A stretch of 40,395 bases of DNA from an uncultured Bacteriovoracaceae bacterium (GTDB taxonomy: Bacteria; Bdellovibrionota; Bacteriovoracia; Bacteriovoracales; Bacteriovoracaceae): the NCBI GenBank assembly GCA_938017795.1, contig CALIJZ010000047.1, positions 1 through 40,395 on the forward strand, written 5' to 3'. Below are positions 16,883 to 24,856 of the stretch, piece by piece; the first letter of the stretch is position 1; each line of letters starts with the position of its first letter. A program made the translations under genes and the position numbers. The notes beneath the pieces were generated by a model that was given only the letters and a program-made list of their open reading frames with translations, did no database searches and was not told the origin of the DNA.

Positions 16883-17183
16883 AAGATATCCTATTAATTT
16901 TAAAGGTTTGTTAAGTTTATTTTAGGGGAGAGTGAGATTAATGTATAGATCATCTAAATAGTGTTTAATGTGGCTAGAAGTGGAAGTGGCAAGTATAGTT
17001 GTAGAATTTGAAATATTTTAACTTTAATAGTTTTATGAAAAAACTCATTGAAAAGACAGTAATTACAACTAGTTATGAGTTTTTTTGATTTTTTTTTTCA
17101 TTCTTCTTGATTAAGAACTCTAAAAAAACACAACAAGGAATTAAAATATAAGAGAGTAAAGAACTTTTATATAGGAGGGAAAC
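16883..17183. other. intergenic region between sdhC and flp-type pilin gene
   Basis: This is 301 nt without a supported protein gene. It should hold the minus-strand sdh promoter and the plus-strand pilin promoter, but neither has a convincing consensus. A terminator-like hairpin with no obvious gene before it lies at 17038-17086. TTCTTGATTAAGAA at about 17104-17117 is a small dyad before the pilin gene. Confidence 0.6.
17038..17086 (+). terminator. orphan terminator-like hairpin
   Basis: AAAAACTCAT pairs with ATGAGTTTTT (about 17039-17048 with 17075-17084) around a 26-nt loop. Runs of T at 17080-17086 and 17090-17098 follow. There is no annotated plus-strand gene upstream, so it could end an unrecognised small RNA or insulate the pilin gene. 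The long loop makes it a weak call. Confidence 0.35.
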
Positions 17184-17378
17184 ATGAAAGGGATTATTAA
17201 TTTTTTTAAATCGTACTTGAAAGATGAAGAAGGTCAAACGGCCGTTGAGTATGTACTTTTACTAGCTGTTGCTGCTTTGGTTATTTTTAAAATTAAAGAT
17301 CAAGTTAATCAAGGTTTAGGAGATGTTATTACAGAAGTTTTCGGAAAGATTAAAGGTATAACTCAAGAGTTCAAGTAA
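17184..17378 (+). CDS. Flp-family type IVb pilin
   Basis: A 64-residue prepilin. The leader ends in Gly17, followed by QTAVEYVLLLAVAALVIF. Cleavage after G17 puts the conserved Glu at +5 with Tyr beside it, the EY signature of Flp pilins, at the start of the hydrophobic polymerisation helix. The C-terminus is a short amphipathic helix. A strong AGGAGGG lies 5 nt before the ATG, consistent with high expression. The next gene is a prepilin peptidase, but the remaining tad secretion genes are not in the window. Confidence 0.92.
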   Translation: MKGIINFFKSYLKDEEGQTAVEYVLLLAVAALVIFKIKDQVNQGLGDVITEVFGKIKGITQEFK

Positions 17379-17422
17379 GATTGAATTTTTCTTTTAAGTT
17401 ATAATTTTTTTAAGAGGTGCGT

Positions 17423-17926
17423 ATGAGTAACGTTTTAGCTTTTGTTTATACATTTATGTTAGTTCAAATATTTATGGTTGCTATAAATGATGTAAAATAT
17501 AGAAAGATTTCTAACCAATGGTCGATCTTAAATATATCATTATTTATAGCACTACTATTTATTGCACCTGAGAATTATCAACTAACAACTGAAACGTTTT
17601 TTTATAGTTTAACGTTTTTATTAGTTGGCTTTATTGGATATTTCTTAAGAATTATGGGACCTGGTGATTCGAAATACCTATTTTCATTATTTTTAGTAAC
17701 TCCTTTAGTCTGGCATAATTCATTTTTTAGTGTACTACTATACTCAACATGTATTATCGGAGGGTTTAGTATCCTGACTCAATTAGCACAGAATCATGAG
17801 AAAATTGCTGATTATGCTAGAAGCGGATATGCTCAAGGTATTAGAGAGTGTCTAGGATCAAAGTTTCCTTACGCTCCAGTGATTTTAATGTCATGGGCAT
17901 GGATGGGGCATCACCTATATTTCTAG
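17423..17926 (+). CDS. A24-family prepilin peptidase (TadV/CpaA-like)
   Basis: A 167-residue polytopic membrane aspartic peptidase that should process the Flp pilin encoded 44 nt upstream. The two catalytic aspartates are D23 in DVKYRKISN and D82 in GPGDSK, both in the expected context. It lacks the N-terminal methylase domain of PilD, as CpaA/TadV do. The ATG at 17423 is chosen because AAGAGG lies 5 nt upstream. A GTG two codons earlier (17417) overlaps that site. Confidence 0.88.
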   Translation: MSNVLAFVYTFMLVQIFMVAINDVKYRKISNQWSILNISLFIALLFIAPENYQLTTETFFYSLTFLLVGFIGYFLRIMGPGDSKYLFSLFLVTPLVWHNSFFSVLLYSTCIIGGFSILTQLAQNHEKIADYARSGYAQGIRECLGSKFPYAPVILMSWAWMGHHLYF

Positions 17927-17950
17927 AAATTATCCTCTACAATAGAGTGA

Positions 17951-19354
17951 GTGCTATATTTATTCTTTTTTCTTTTTATTTCATTAAATATCTATGGTGT
18001 GGAACATCCACTTGAAGATTGTGAAAGAACAACTTTACTAGATTCTAGTAAAGAGTCTTCAAAAAACTTCTCAGATGATAAAGCAGGGGTAAAACAAATT
18101 ATTAATACGATTCACAGTCAAAAAGGCTATGGAGCATGTCTACTTGCATCTTTTTCTACTGAGTTAAATTATTTAATCCGAAGAAAGTATAAAGAATCTA
18201 ACGAAGTATTATCATTTAATTATTTGCAATATATTTCAAAACAATGTGGCGTAAAACAATGTAGTTTAAAAGAAATGAGAGAAACGTTAAAAGCGGGGAA
18301 TTATTTAGATGATACCTTTAATAAGTTAGTTGAAATTGAGTCTGAGAATTTCAAGAAATTTGGTAGGGGGCTTTGTTTTCAACCTTATTTGGAAGAAGTT
18401 AAAATGAACTCACTAAGTACTAATGATCCTAATTATTATTTTGCTCCAATTACTATCATTCATTATTACCTTCAAAGTGATAAAGACTTAAAAAAAATAC
18501 TAGACGTTTACCCCGAACTGAATTCGCAGACTTGTAATCAAGAAGATAAAGATGAGCAGCTGGCATGTATGATCGATAATTACTTTGGGTATTTTAACCC
18601 CCAATCAATACGTCAATGTCATATGGGTACCTTTGAGACACTCATAAATGATGTGAGAGGAGTTTTGAAAAATGATAAAAGAGGTAACTTTTTTGAATTG
18701 TTTCAACCTCTGATTGAAGCTCCTCTTGATTGTAAAGGAAAGTTAAGCCAAGAACCAATATTGAGTGAAATGAAAAGTCATCATGGAGTGCTACATAAAT
18801 ATAAAGTTGATGACAAGACAGTGATAGTAAAACCAGGACTTTTTAAGAAAATCCAAAAAGAATGTGAAACACTTATCCCGGATAGTTTAAATGATCAATT
18901 GGATTGTATTTTTGAAAAGCAGGGAAAAGTCTGTAAAGAAAAAAATGGATGTCGAGAAATGTGGGACTTTTATGAAAATGCGATATCTCATCCTAATATG
19001 AATGCTCGACGACCAATAACTATTGGTGCGAGTATGAAACTGTTTAGGCCGGTAGCTGATATATTTGGATTTGTGAAAGATCCTTTGGATGGTCATCATG
19101 CAATGGCCGCAATAGGTACAGCTACTTGTAAACAAAAAAAATGTTTATTATTACAAAACTCATGGGGTACTGAACGGATTCCCGAAGAGAAAATTCAGTG
19201 GGAAGATAGTTATAAACTAAGAAGTGTCTATCCTTATAAAATAGATTCTAAAGGAAGAATGGATTATTCAAGGATGTGGGTCTGTGGAGATGAATTGATA
19301 AAAGAAAATATCAAACAAATAAATTATATTCAGAGCTATAGGCCTCTACTTTAA
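17951..19354 (+). CDS. secreted papain-like (C1-type) cysteine peptidase homologue
   Basis: A 467-residue protein with an N-terminal signal (hydrophobic 2-15). GYGACLLASFSTEL gives a candidate nucleophile C63. GHHAMAAIG gives the His at 382 or 383, and LLLQNSWG gives Asn403. Order and context match papain family enzymes, but a long cysteine-rich insertion of about 300 residues separates Cys from His, and the usual GSCWAF is altered to GACLLAS. Activity is therefore likely but not certain. The start is a GTG with weak support (GAGTGA). It lies 24 nt after the prepilin peptidase gene, possibly in one transcript. Confidence 0.72.
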   Translation: MLYLFFFLFISLNIYGVEHPLEDCERTTLLDSSKESSKNFSDDKAGVKQIINTIHSQKGYGACLLASFSTELNYLIRRKYKESNEVLSFNYLQYISKQCGVKQCSLKEMRETLKAGNYLDDTFNKLVEIESENFKKFGRGLCFQPYLEEVKMNSLSTNDPNYYFAPITIIHYYLQSDKDLKKILDVYPELNSQTCNQEDKDEQLACMIDNYFGYFNPQSIRQCHMGTFETLINDVRGVLKNDKRGNFFELFQPLIEAPLDCKGKLSQEPILSEMKSHHGVLHKYKVDDKTVIVKPGLFKKIQKECETLIPDSLNDQLDCIFEKQGKVCKEKNGCREMWDFYENAISHPNMNARRPITIGASMKLFRPVADIFGFVKDPLDGHHAMAAIGTATCKQKKCLLLQNSWGTERIPEEKIQWEDSYKLRSVYPYKIDSKGRMDYSRMWVCGDELIKENIKQINYIQSYRPLL

Positions 19355-19405
19355 GTAAGGTTTAGTCATTGGACACTCTTTGGATCTTATTCATACAATT
19401 TTAGT

Positions 19406-21094
19406 ATGTTTAAAGTATTTTTACTATCTTTTCTAACTAACATATCAATAGCTCAAGATATTGATATGCAATGGAGTGAAGCTTTTGAGTTTTCATCTAT
19501 TGGTAAATGGTCAATTGAGAATCGAAGTAATCCATTTCAATTAAATCCTCTCCAATTAAGTTCAACTATTGAAAAAGGAAAACTTCATGCTCTTAAATAT
19601 CCAGTGACAATGACGCCTTTACTTTTTCCATACAGCGTCTTTGAAAAAGCCTTTGATGAAGCACCAGTAAACTCAAGAGCTAGAAAATTAATTTATAAGA
19701 TTTTAAAATTAAGTAGCGGTTATAAAACGAAAAAAGAATTTTTTGATTATGCTGGTCATAATCAATATCCTGAAAATGAAGAACAAAATTATTCGCATAT
19801 TCCTTACCCGTCTGAAAAAAACAGGGGGCTTCCTATGGGGGGGACTTTAATTGAAAGATATCAAGTTGAAGGCCTAACTTTTGGATGTGCAAGTTGCCAC
19901 TCTGCTGATTTATTTGGAAAAAAAGTTTTAGGCTTAAGTACAAGGTTTCCAAAAGGAAATGAGCTTTTTTTAGATGCAAAAAAAATGAAGAGAACCTATC
20001 GAAGCTCAATTGGTAAATATATTTTAGGAATGAGTGATGGAGAGTTAAAAATGATGGCAGATACGCTTGAAACTCTTGATTGGGTTCAAACTAAAAAACC
20101 AGTTGTTCTTGGTCTTGATACATCTTTGTCTCAAGTGGGAGCTAGTCTTCACTATAGACAAAAAGATGAATATGCTACTAAGCTCAAGCGCTTTGTTGAT
20201 GGTCCACATATTTTAGAATCAAAAGCAGCTGATAGTAAGCCAGCAGTATGGTGGAATTTAAAATATAAAACACGTTGGTTATCTGATGGCTCTTTAGTGA
20301 GTGGAAATCCAGTCTATACAAATTTTTTGTGGAATGAAATAGGACGAGGTACAGATTTAAAAGAACTAGAATCATGGATTGATCAAAATCAATCGACAAT
20401 AAAAGAATTAACAACTTCTGTTTTTGCTACGCATGCTCCAAATTATTTAGATTTTTTTGATGAAAAAGAATTAGATATACATAGTGCGATGCGAGGAGAG
20501 AAGCAGTTTAAAAAATATTGTGAACGCTGCCATGGTCAATATATAAAAAACTGGAGTATAGATAAAGATCTAGAGTTTAAGCAATTAGTGAAAACTAATG
20601 AGGTTCGATATCATAAAAAAACACCTGTGATAAACGTTGGTACTGATCCAGGTCGCTATGAAGGAATGAAGTATTTTTCTAAAGATCTAAATCGTTTGGC
20701 CATTCAAAAAAACAAATCGATTTTAGTAAAACCACAAGTTGGATATGTCCCTCCTCCTCTAGTTGGAATTTGGGCACGATGGCCATATTTTCATAATAAT
20801 TCAGCTCCAAGTTTATGTGCTGTCTTAACTAGTAGTGAGCTCAGACCAAAAACATATTGGGCAGTCAAAGCAGTTGATCCTAAAAAAGATTTTGATCAAG
20901 AATGTAATGGTTACCCTCATCCATCTAAGATTAGTAAGAAGTGGAAAAAGCAAAAAAAATATTTTTATGATACATCCAAGGCAGGTATGAGAAATACTGG
21001 GCATGATAAGAAAATATTCTTAGATAAATCAGGTAATGAGTATATGACAAAGCCTCAAAAACTTGATTTAATTGAGTTTCTTAAAACCTTATAA
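19406..21094 (+). CDS. secreted diheme c-type cytochrome, RoxA/cytochrome c peroxidase-like
   Basis: A 562-residue periplasmic or outer-membrane protein. The signal peptide is about 1-16 (ISIAQ). There are two c-haem sites, CASCH (161-165) and CERCH (372-376). Late in the protein, YVPPPLVGIWARWPYFHNNSAPSL matches the YKxxPLxGIWxxxPFxHNGSVPSL pattern of diheme peroxidases and the rubber oxygenase RoxA (family knowledge). It is shorter than RoxA. Substrate and electron partners are unknown. No ribosome-binding site is evident at the ATG. Confidence 0.75.
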   Translation: MFKVFLLSFLTNISIAQDIDMQWSEAFEFSSIGKWSIENRSNPFQLNPLQLSSTIEKGKLHALKYPVTMTPLLFPYSVFEKAFDEAPVNSRARKLIYKILKLSSGYKTKKEFFDYAGHNQYPENEEQNYSHIPYPSEKNRGLPMGGTLIERYQVEGLTFGCASCHSADLFGKKVLGLSTRFPKGNELFLDAKKMKRTYRSSIGKYILGMSDGELKMMADTLETLDWVQTKKPVVLGLDTSLSQVGASLHYRQKDEYATKLKRFVDGPHILESKAADSKPAVWWNLKYKTRWLSDGSLVSGNPVYTNFLWNEIGRGTDLKELESWIDQNQSTIKELTTSVFATHAPNYLDFFDEKELDIHSAMRGEKQFKKYCERCHGQYIKNWSIDKDLEFKQLVKTNEVRYHKKTPVINVGTDPGRYEGMKYFSKDLNRLAIQKNKSILVKPQVGYVPPPLVGIWARWPYFHNNSAPSLCAVLTSSELRPKTYWAVKAVDPKKDFDQECNGYPHPSKISKKWKKQKKYFYDTSKAGMRNTGHDKKIFLDKSGNEYMTKPQKLDLIEFLKTL

Positions 21095-21100
21095 ATTACT

Positions 21101-21188
21101 GCTCGGGTGGTGGAATGGTAGACACGCTACGTTGAGGTCGTAGTGGGCGTAAAAGCCTGTGCTGGTTCAAGTCCAGTTCCGAGCACCA
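21101..21188 (+). tRNA. tRNA-Leu (anticodon GAG)
   Basis: This is an 88-nt cloverleaf. Acceptor GCTCGGG pairs with TCCGAGC. The anticodon stem CTACG/CGTAG encloses TTGAGGT, anticodon GAG reading CUC/CUU. A long variable arm is typical of Leu, and the T arm is GCTGG-TTCAAGT-CCAGT. Discriminator A and an encoded CCA end at 21188. Confidence 0.95.
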
Positions 21189-21291
21189 TATTTTAATAAG
21201 GTTGTCTAAATTTTTGACATTTAAATATAAATTACAAGCCTAACTAATTAGTAATTAAAACAATGCTACTCTTAAATCTAGGAGCAATTAT

Positions 21292-22362
21292 ATGAAAAAT
21301 ACTTTTTTAATTTATTCAATTTTATTTTTCTTTCTACCGCTTTCTTTCTCTAAGATAAATTCTGTTTGTTACAATGAGGTAAATAATTGGATTTCTAAAG
21401 ATGCTTCACTAGGAATCAACCGTACATTATATATCAACGATATTTGCAAAGATGTAGAATATACTAAAAACGATTATATATTGAACAATTGTCTTGCTGA
21501 GAGCTGGTCTTTAGCACGTACTTTAGAAGCTTCTCAAGTTTTAAGTGAAGTTGAAAAATATAAATTTGTTCAGCAAATGTGTACAGGAATTAATTATTAC
21601 AGATCTGAAGTTGTTAGTTGTTTTCTTTATGCTCAAAAGAATATTTCGAATGATATTATGACTAGTGCAAAATATTGTAATAGCCTTGGTCTTCCAGGTA
21701 TGGCCAGTCCAGATCTTGACCCAGTAAAAAATAGAGGCAAATCTTCAGTTAAACCATTGGATTTATCATCAAATATGAAACCTAATCGATTTGATCTTTG
21801 TGAAAATGACATTTCACAATGGTTCTATAACAATTCTTATTCAGGATCTCACTCGGTCATTGCTGATAAATTTTGTAAAAATATAGTTAATTTAAATGCT
21901 ACCAAAAGTTGTCTTAATATAACTAAAGACTGGTTGTGGATTGAGGAATTAATGCTCGGTGATGAGTTAAAGTTAAACGATAAACAGAGGATGATAGTTT
22001 ATACAGATTCATGTTTAGGAATTCAACATATGCCAATTAACCCTGGTGGAAATTCTTGTCTTGATTATGCTTATAGATATGGTGGATACTCTAAAATTGA
22101 TAGAGACTTCATAAGAGTAACTTCAAGTGGTTTGGATTTCAAAGGGTTTGATCGATTTAGAGCTGCTTCTAAGTATTGCAATCGGGTTGAGTTCCCTCCC
22201 TTAGGCCATGGATATTACGAGAAATCTGCCAAAAGAAAGAGAAGTTCTTCTAATGCTAGTCTAGAGATGCTTAGATATACTGTTTTAGATATTACTAAAG
22301 ATTTTGGTAAAAAGCTCAAAAAAAGATTGATTAAAGGAATTCTAAATCGCGAAAATGACTAA
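21292..22362 (+). CDS. secreted Cys-rich protein with internal duplication, unknown function
   Basis: A 356-residue protein with a signal peptide (ends LSFS, about 20) and no recognised family. Two halves of about 130 residues repeat one layout. Each begins C-x(5-6)-W with a short helix, then IxDxxCK or ADKFCK. A leucine/glutamate helix before (M/S)C(T/L)GI follows, and each half ends in an AxKYCN motif. Eight or more cysteines recur in equivalent places, suggesting disulfides in the periplasm or outside. The C-terminus is basic. AGGAG lies 7 nt before the ATG. It follows tRNA-Leu by about 100 nt and is probably monocistronic. Confidence 0.65.
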   Translation: MKNTFLIYSILFFFLPLSFSKINSVCYNEVNNWISKDASLGINRTLYINDICKDVEYTKNDYILNNCLAESWSLARTLEASQVLSEVEKYKFVQQMCTGINYYRSEVVSCFLYAQKNISNDIMTSAKYCNSLGLPGMASPDLDPVKNRGKSSVKPLDLSSNMKPNRFDLCENDISQWFYNNSYSGSHSVIADKFCKNIVNLNATKSCLNITKDWLWIEELMLGDELKLNDKQRMIVYTDSCLGIQHMPINPGGNSCLDYAYRYGGYSKIDRDFIRVTSSGLDFKGFDRFRAASKYCNRVEFPPLGHGYYEKSAKRKRSSSNASLEMLRYTVLDITKDFGKKLKKRLIKGILNREND

Positions 22363-22486
22363 AAAAATTTAGCAAAATCCTAAATGTATTACTTGGAATG
22401 GTTTTAGTCAAGTATGCCAAATTGTTGTGAAACTTTCCTATATACTTTAAAATGAATGTTGTAAATCATTCATAGCAGGAGTAAAT

Positions 22487-22756
22487 ATGAAACTTTTCAC
22501 ATTTTTTTCTTTTATCTTTTTAATAAATTGTTCTCATACGAAATCTCATTCTCATAACTCGGTAGACTCACATCATGATCATAAGTCTCATGGACATCAC
22601 GGTCACCACCATAGTCATCATAAGAAACACACTCATAAACATAATAAAGAATGCGGTCATAAAGCTATTAAGCATGATGGTCATGTTGATTATAAACATG
22701 ATGGTCATCTTCATCATCAACTAGATGGTCACACTCATGATTGTGAAGAACAGTAA
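22487..22756 (+). CDS. histidine-rich small lipoprotein, probable metal binder
   Basis: An 89-residue protein with lipobox FLINC (Cys15). The mature part is about one third histidine. The later segment reads CGHKAIKHDGHVDYKHDGHLHH and ends DGHTHDC. The CGHxAxxHxxHVDYxHDGHxH arrangement recurs in small proteins linked with zinc transport (family knowledge). A periplasmic zinc, nickel or copper buffer is the simplest reading. AGGAG lies 6 nt upstream of the ATG. It precedes the H-NOX gene by 83 nt, and co-transcription is possible. Confidence 0.75.
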   Translation: MKLFTFFSFIFLINCSHTKSHSHNSVDSHHDHKSHGHHGHHHSHHKKHTHKHNKECGHKAIKHDGHVDYKHDGHLHHQLDGHTHDCEEQ

Positions 22757-22839
22757 ATAGGGGCTCAGGTACTAGGGGTATATTAATTTGAATTTTTGTA
22801 CCAATTTAGTTTAGCGAAAAAGTTTAGACAGGAGTGTAA

Positions 22840-23373
22840 ATGAAAGGAATCGTTTTTACTGAATTATGTGAAATGATAGAAAAAGAATTTGGTGCTGCAA
22901 CACTGAATAATGTTATAGATAAGTCAGATTTGGAATCTAAGGGTGTATATTCTTCTGTTGGTACTTATAAAGATCAGGAATTGGTTAGTCTGGTAACTCA
23001 ACTTTCTAATGAGACTAAAATTGCGTCACAAGATCTTGTTCATGCTTACGGAAGGTATTTCTTTGATGTTTTGAAAAATAATTATTCTATGTTTTTTGAT
23101 AAGAATGATTGTTTTGAATTTTTAAAGAGTATTGATAATCATATTCATGTAGAAGTTAAAAAGTTGTATCCGGATGCAGAATTGCCTACGTTTTCTTACA
23201 TTGAGGAAGGAAGAACTCTGAAAATGAATTACTCTTCCCCGCGCCATTTATCGTTTTTTGCATTAGGTTTAATGGAACGAACAATAGAACATTATGAAGA
23301 GGATATTGAAATTATTCGAAAAGATTTGAACGTTGATGGATCCGAAGTTTTATTCACATTGACTAAAAAATAA
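22840..23373 (+). CDS. H-NOX haem nitric-oxide sensor
   Basis: A 177-residue stand-alone H-NOX (HNOB) domain, a cytoplasmic haem sensor of nitric oxide. It starts MKGIVFTELCEMIEKEFG, as family members do. The proximal haem histidine is H103 in NHIHVEVKKLYPDAELP. The YxSxR haem-propionate motif is YSSPR (131-135). Length equals the soluble H-NOX of Shewanella and Vibrio. No distal-pocket tyrosine is obvious, which fits an NO rather than O2 sensor, but this needs a structure model. CAGGAG lies 6 nt before the ATG. The stop overlaps the kinase start (TAATG), so the two are co-translated and the kinase is the likely partner. Confidence 0.92.
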   Translation: MKGIVFTELCEMIEKEFGAATLNNVIDKSDLESKGVYSSVGTYKDQELVSLVTQLSNETKIASQDLVHAYGRYFFDVLKNNYSMFFDKNDCFEFLKSIDNHIHVEVKKLYPDAELPTFSYIEEGRTLKMNYSSPRHLSFFALGLMERTIEHYEEDIEIIRKDLNVDGSEVLFTLTKK

Positions 23374-24680
23374 TGTCTGATCATGAGTATAAAAAAATAC
23401 ATGAACGAGAAAAGAAAGCTCGAAAATTAGCTGAAAAGATATTGGAAGAAAAATCTTTAGAACTGTATAATTTAAATATTCAGTTGCAAAAAACAAATGA
23501 AGATCTTGAAAAAAATGTAATTGAGAGAACTAAAGAGTTAGAGGAAGCTAAGAATACTGCAGAAGAATTGGCTGAAATGAAAACGGTATTTTTATCAAAA
23601 ATGAGCCATGAAATGCGAACTCCTTTAAATGCTATTATAGGTTATGCTTCATTATTAGAGGAGCATGATATTAAATATGAATCAAAAGAGATTTTATCTA
23701 AAATAAATTATTCAGGTAAGGTTTTGTTATCACTGATAAACAATGTTTTAGATCACTCACGTCTCGAGGCCTCAAGAGAAACCTTAGTAAATAGTCACTT
23801 TGACTTGGAACAGGAATTAAATGAGTTATTTGGTATTTTTGAGCTATCTGCTAGAAATGAAAAATTAGATTACAAATATGAAATTTCTGATAATTGTAAA
23901 CAGTTAGTATCTTTAGATTTAGGAAAAATTAAACAGATTTATATAAACTTAATTGGGAATGCAATTAAATTTACAGAAGTAGGTTCAATTTCAATACTTG
24001 TGAGCTTGGAAGAAAATATCTTGATTTCTAAAATCATTGATACAGGATTAGGGATCTCTAAAGAAGACCAAACTTCTATGTTTGAGCCCTTTGTTCAGAT
24101 AAATAGAAATGAATCTTACAAGTATAAAGGAACAGGTCTTGGACTATCAATAACAAAAAATTTGATAAACCTTCTATCTGGTGAGATCGAAGTCGAAAGT
24201 AAAAAAGGAGTAGGAACAAAAATCCAATTCTCTCTTCCTATAGAATTCAGTAATAAAGAAGTACTTAGCAAGGAAATTTCTAAGGAAGGATTTACTCATT
24301 TTAAGAGCCAAAAATTAAAAGCACTTATTGTTGAAGATAATTCCATGAATGCAGATTTACTTGGAAGGATTTTAGATAAACAAAGTATCCTTCATATTAC
24401 TTGTGTTGATGGACGGAAATGTTTAGAGCTATTAGAAAAAAATAGAGATTTTGATTTTATCTTTATGGATTTAAGAATGCCCGTTTTGGATGGATTTGAA
24501 ACTACCACTAAAATAAGAGAGCTTTATCCAGAATTTAAAGCTAAGGTTATATTACTAACAGCAGAGCCAAGTATTTTTTCAGGAAATATTAAGTTTGAAG
24601 CAATATTTGATGCTTTTTTAAATAAACCTTATCAAGTTAAGGAAATTCTTAACTTAATGCATGATATCTTGGAGAAATAA
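23373..24680 (+). CDS. H-NOX-associated hybrid histidine kinase with C-terminal receiver
   Basis: A 435-residue cytoplasmic kinase with no transmembrane segment. Residues 1-68 form a charged coiled coil. The HisKA domain has FLSKMSHEMRTPLNAI with phospho-acceptor H79. The HATPase domain has N196 (NLIGNAIKF), DTGLGIS and GTGLGLSI. The receiver domain (about 315-435) has acidic pocket ED (321-322), phospho-acceptor D366 in FMDLRMPVLDG, the T/A switch in LLTAE, and K in NKPY. It lacks its own sensor domain, and the H-NOX protein encoded in the 1-nt overlapping gene should supply the input. The receiver implies onward phosphotransfer to a histidine protein. Confidence 0.93.
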   Translation: MSDHEYKKIHEREKKARKLAEKILEEKSLELYNLNIQLQKTNEDLEKNVIERTKELEEAKNTAEELAEMKTVFLSKMSHEMRTPLNAIIGYASLLEEHDIKYESKEILSKINYSGKVLLSLINNVLDHSRLEASRETLVNSHFDLEQELNELFGIFELSARNEKLDYKYEISDNCKQLVSLDLGKIKQIYINLIGNAIKFTEVGSISILVSLEENILISKIIDTGLGISKEDQTSMFEPFVQINRNESYKYKGTGLGLSITKNLINLLSGEIEVESKKGVGTKIQFSLPIEFSNKEVLSKEISKEGFTHFKSQKLKALIVEDNSMNADLLGRILDKQSILHITCVDGRKCLELLEKNRDFDFIFMDLRMPVLDGFETTTKIRELYPEFKAKVILLTAEPSIFSGNIKFEAIFDAFLNKPYQVKEILNLMHDILEK

Positions 24681-24851
24681 TTATTCTAAAATTGAGTCTA
24701 TTTCTTTTCTGAATATTGGAAGTATTTCCTTTATTTTTTCTATTAATTCTTTGTCTGTTGGATCAAACTCTAAAAGTTCTATATAACCTTGGATGCAATT
24801 AAACTGGTTGATCAAAGTATGATGGGTTTGCTTTAAATCTTTACTGCTCAT
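24681..24851 (-). CDS. 56-residue Spo0B-like histidine phosphotransfer candidate
   Basis: A short ORF from ATG 24851 to TAA 24683-24681, beginning 5 nt after the stop of the response-regulator gene, with GAGTGAGAG just upstream. The protein starts MSSKDLKQTHHTLINQF and continues NCIQGYIELLEFD. It is predicted to form two helices joined near DPTDK, the second being KELIEKIKEILPIFRKEI. The first helix fits H-x3-N-x4-I-x-G-x3-L, the spacing of the phosphorylated helix of Spo0B and related DHp helices, with H11 as candidate. No ATPase domain is present. Its stop abuts the convergent kinase stop. The role as phosphotransferase between the two receivers is inference. Confidence 0.7.
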   Translation of the reverse strand: MSSKDLKQTHHTLINQFNCIQGYIELLEFDPTDKELIEKIKEILPIFRKEIDSILE

Positions 24852-24856
24852 GACTC

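Noticed and set aside
16988..17003. TGGCAAG...TTGTA as a sigma-54 promoter before the pilin gene
   Set aside because: The distance between the GG and the downstream G is wrong (11 bp) and the GC of the -12 element is absent.
21101..21188. tRNA-Leu as an integration site for a genomic island
   Set aside because: No repeat of the tRNA 3' end and no integrase gene were found nearby.
24681..24851. Treating 24681-24851 as untranslated spacer
   Set aside because: The minus-strand frame has a start 5 nt after the regulator, a GAG-rich Shine-Dalgarno-like stretch, and a helical histidine motif. I kept it as a gene candidate.
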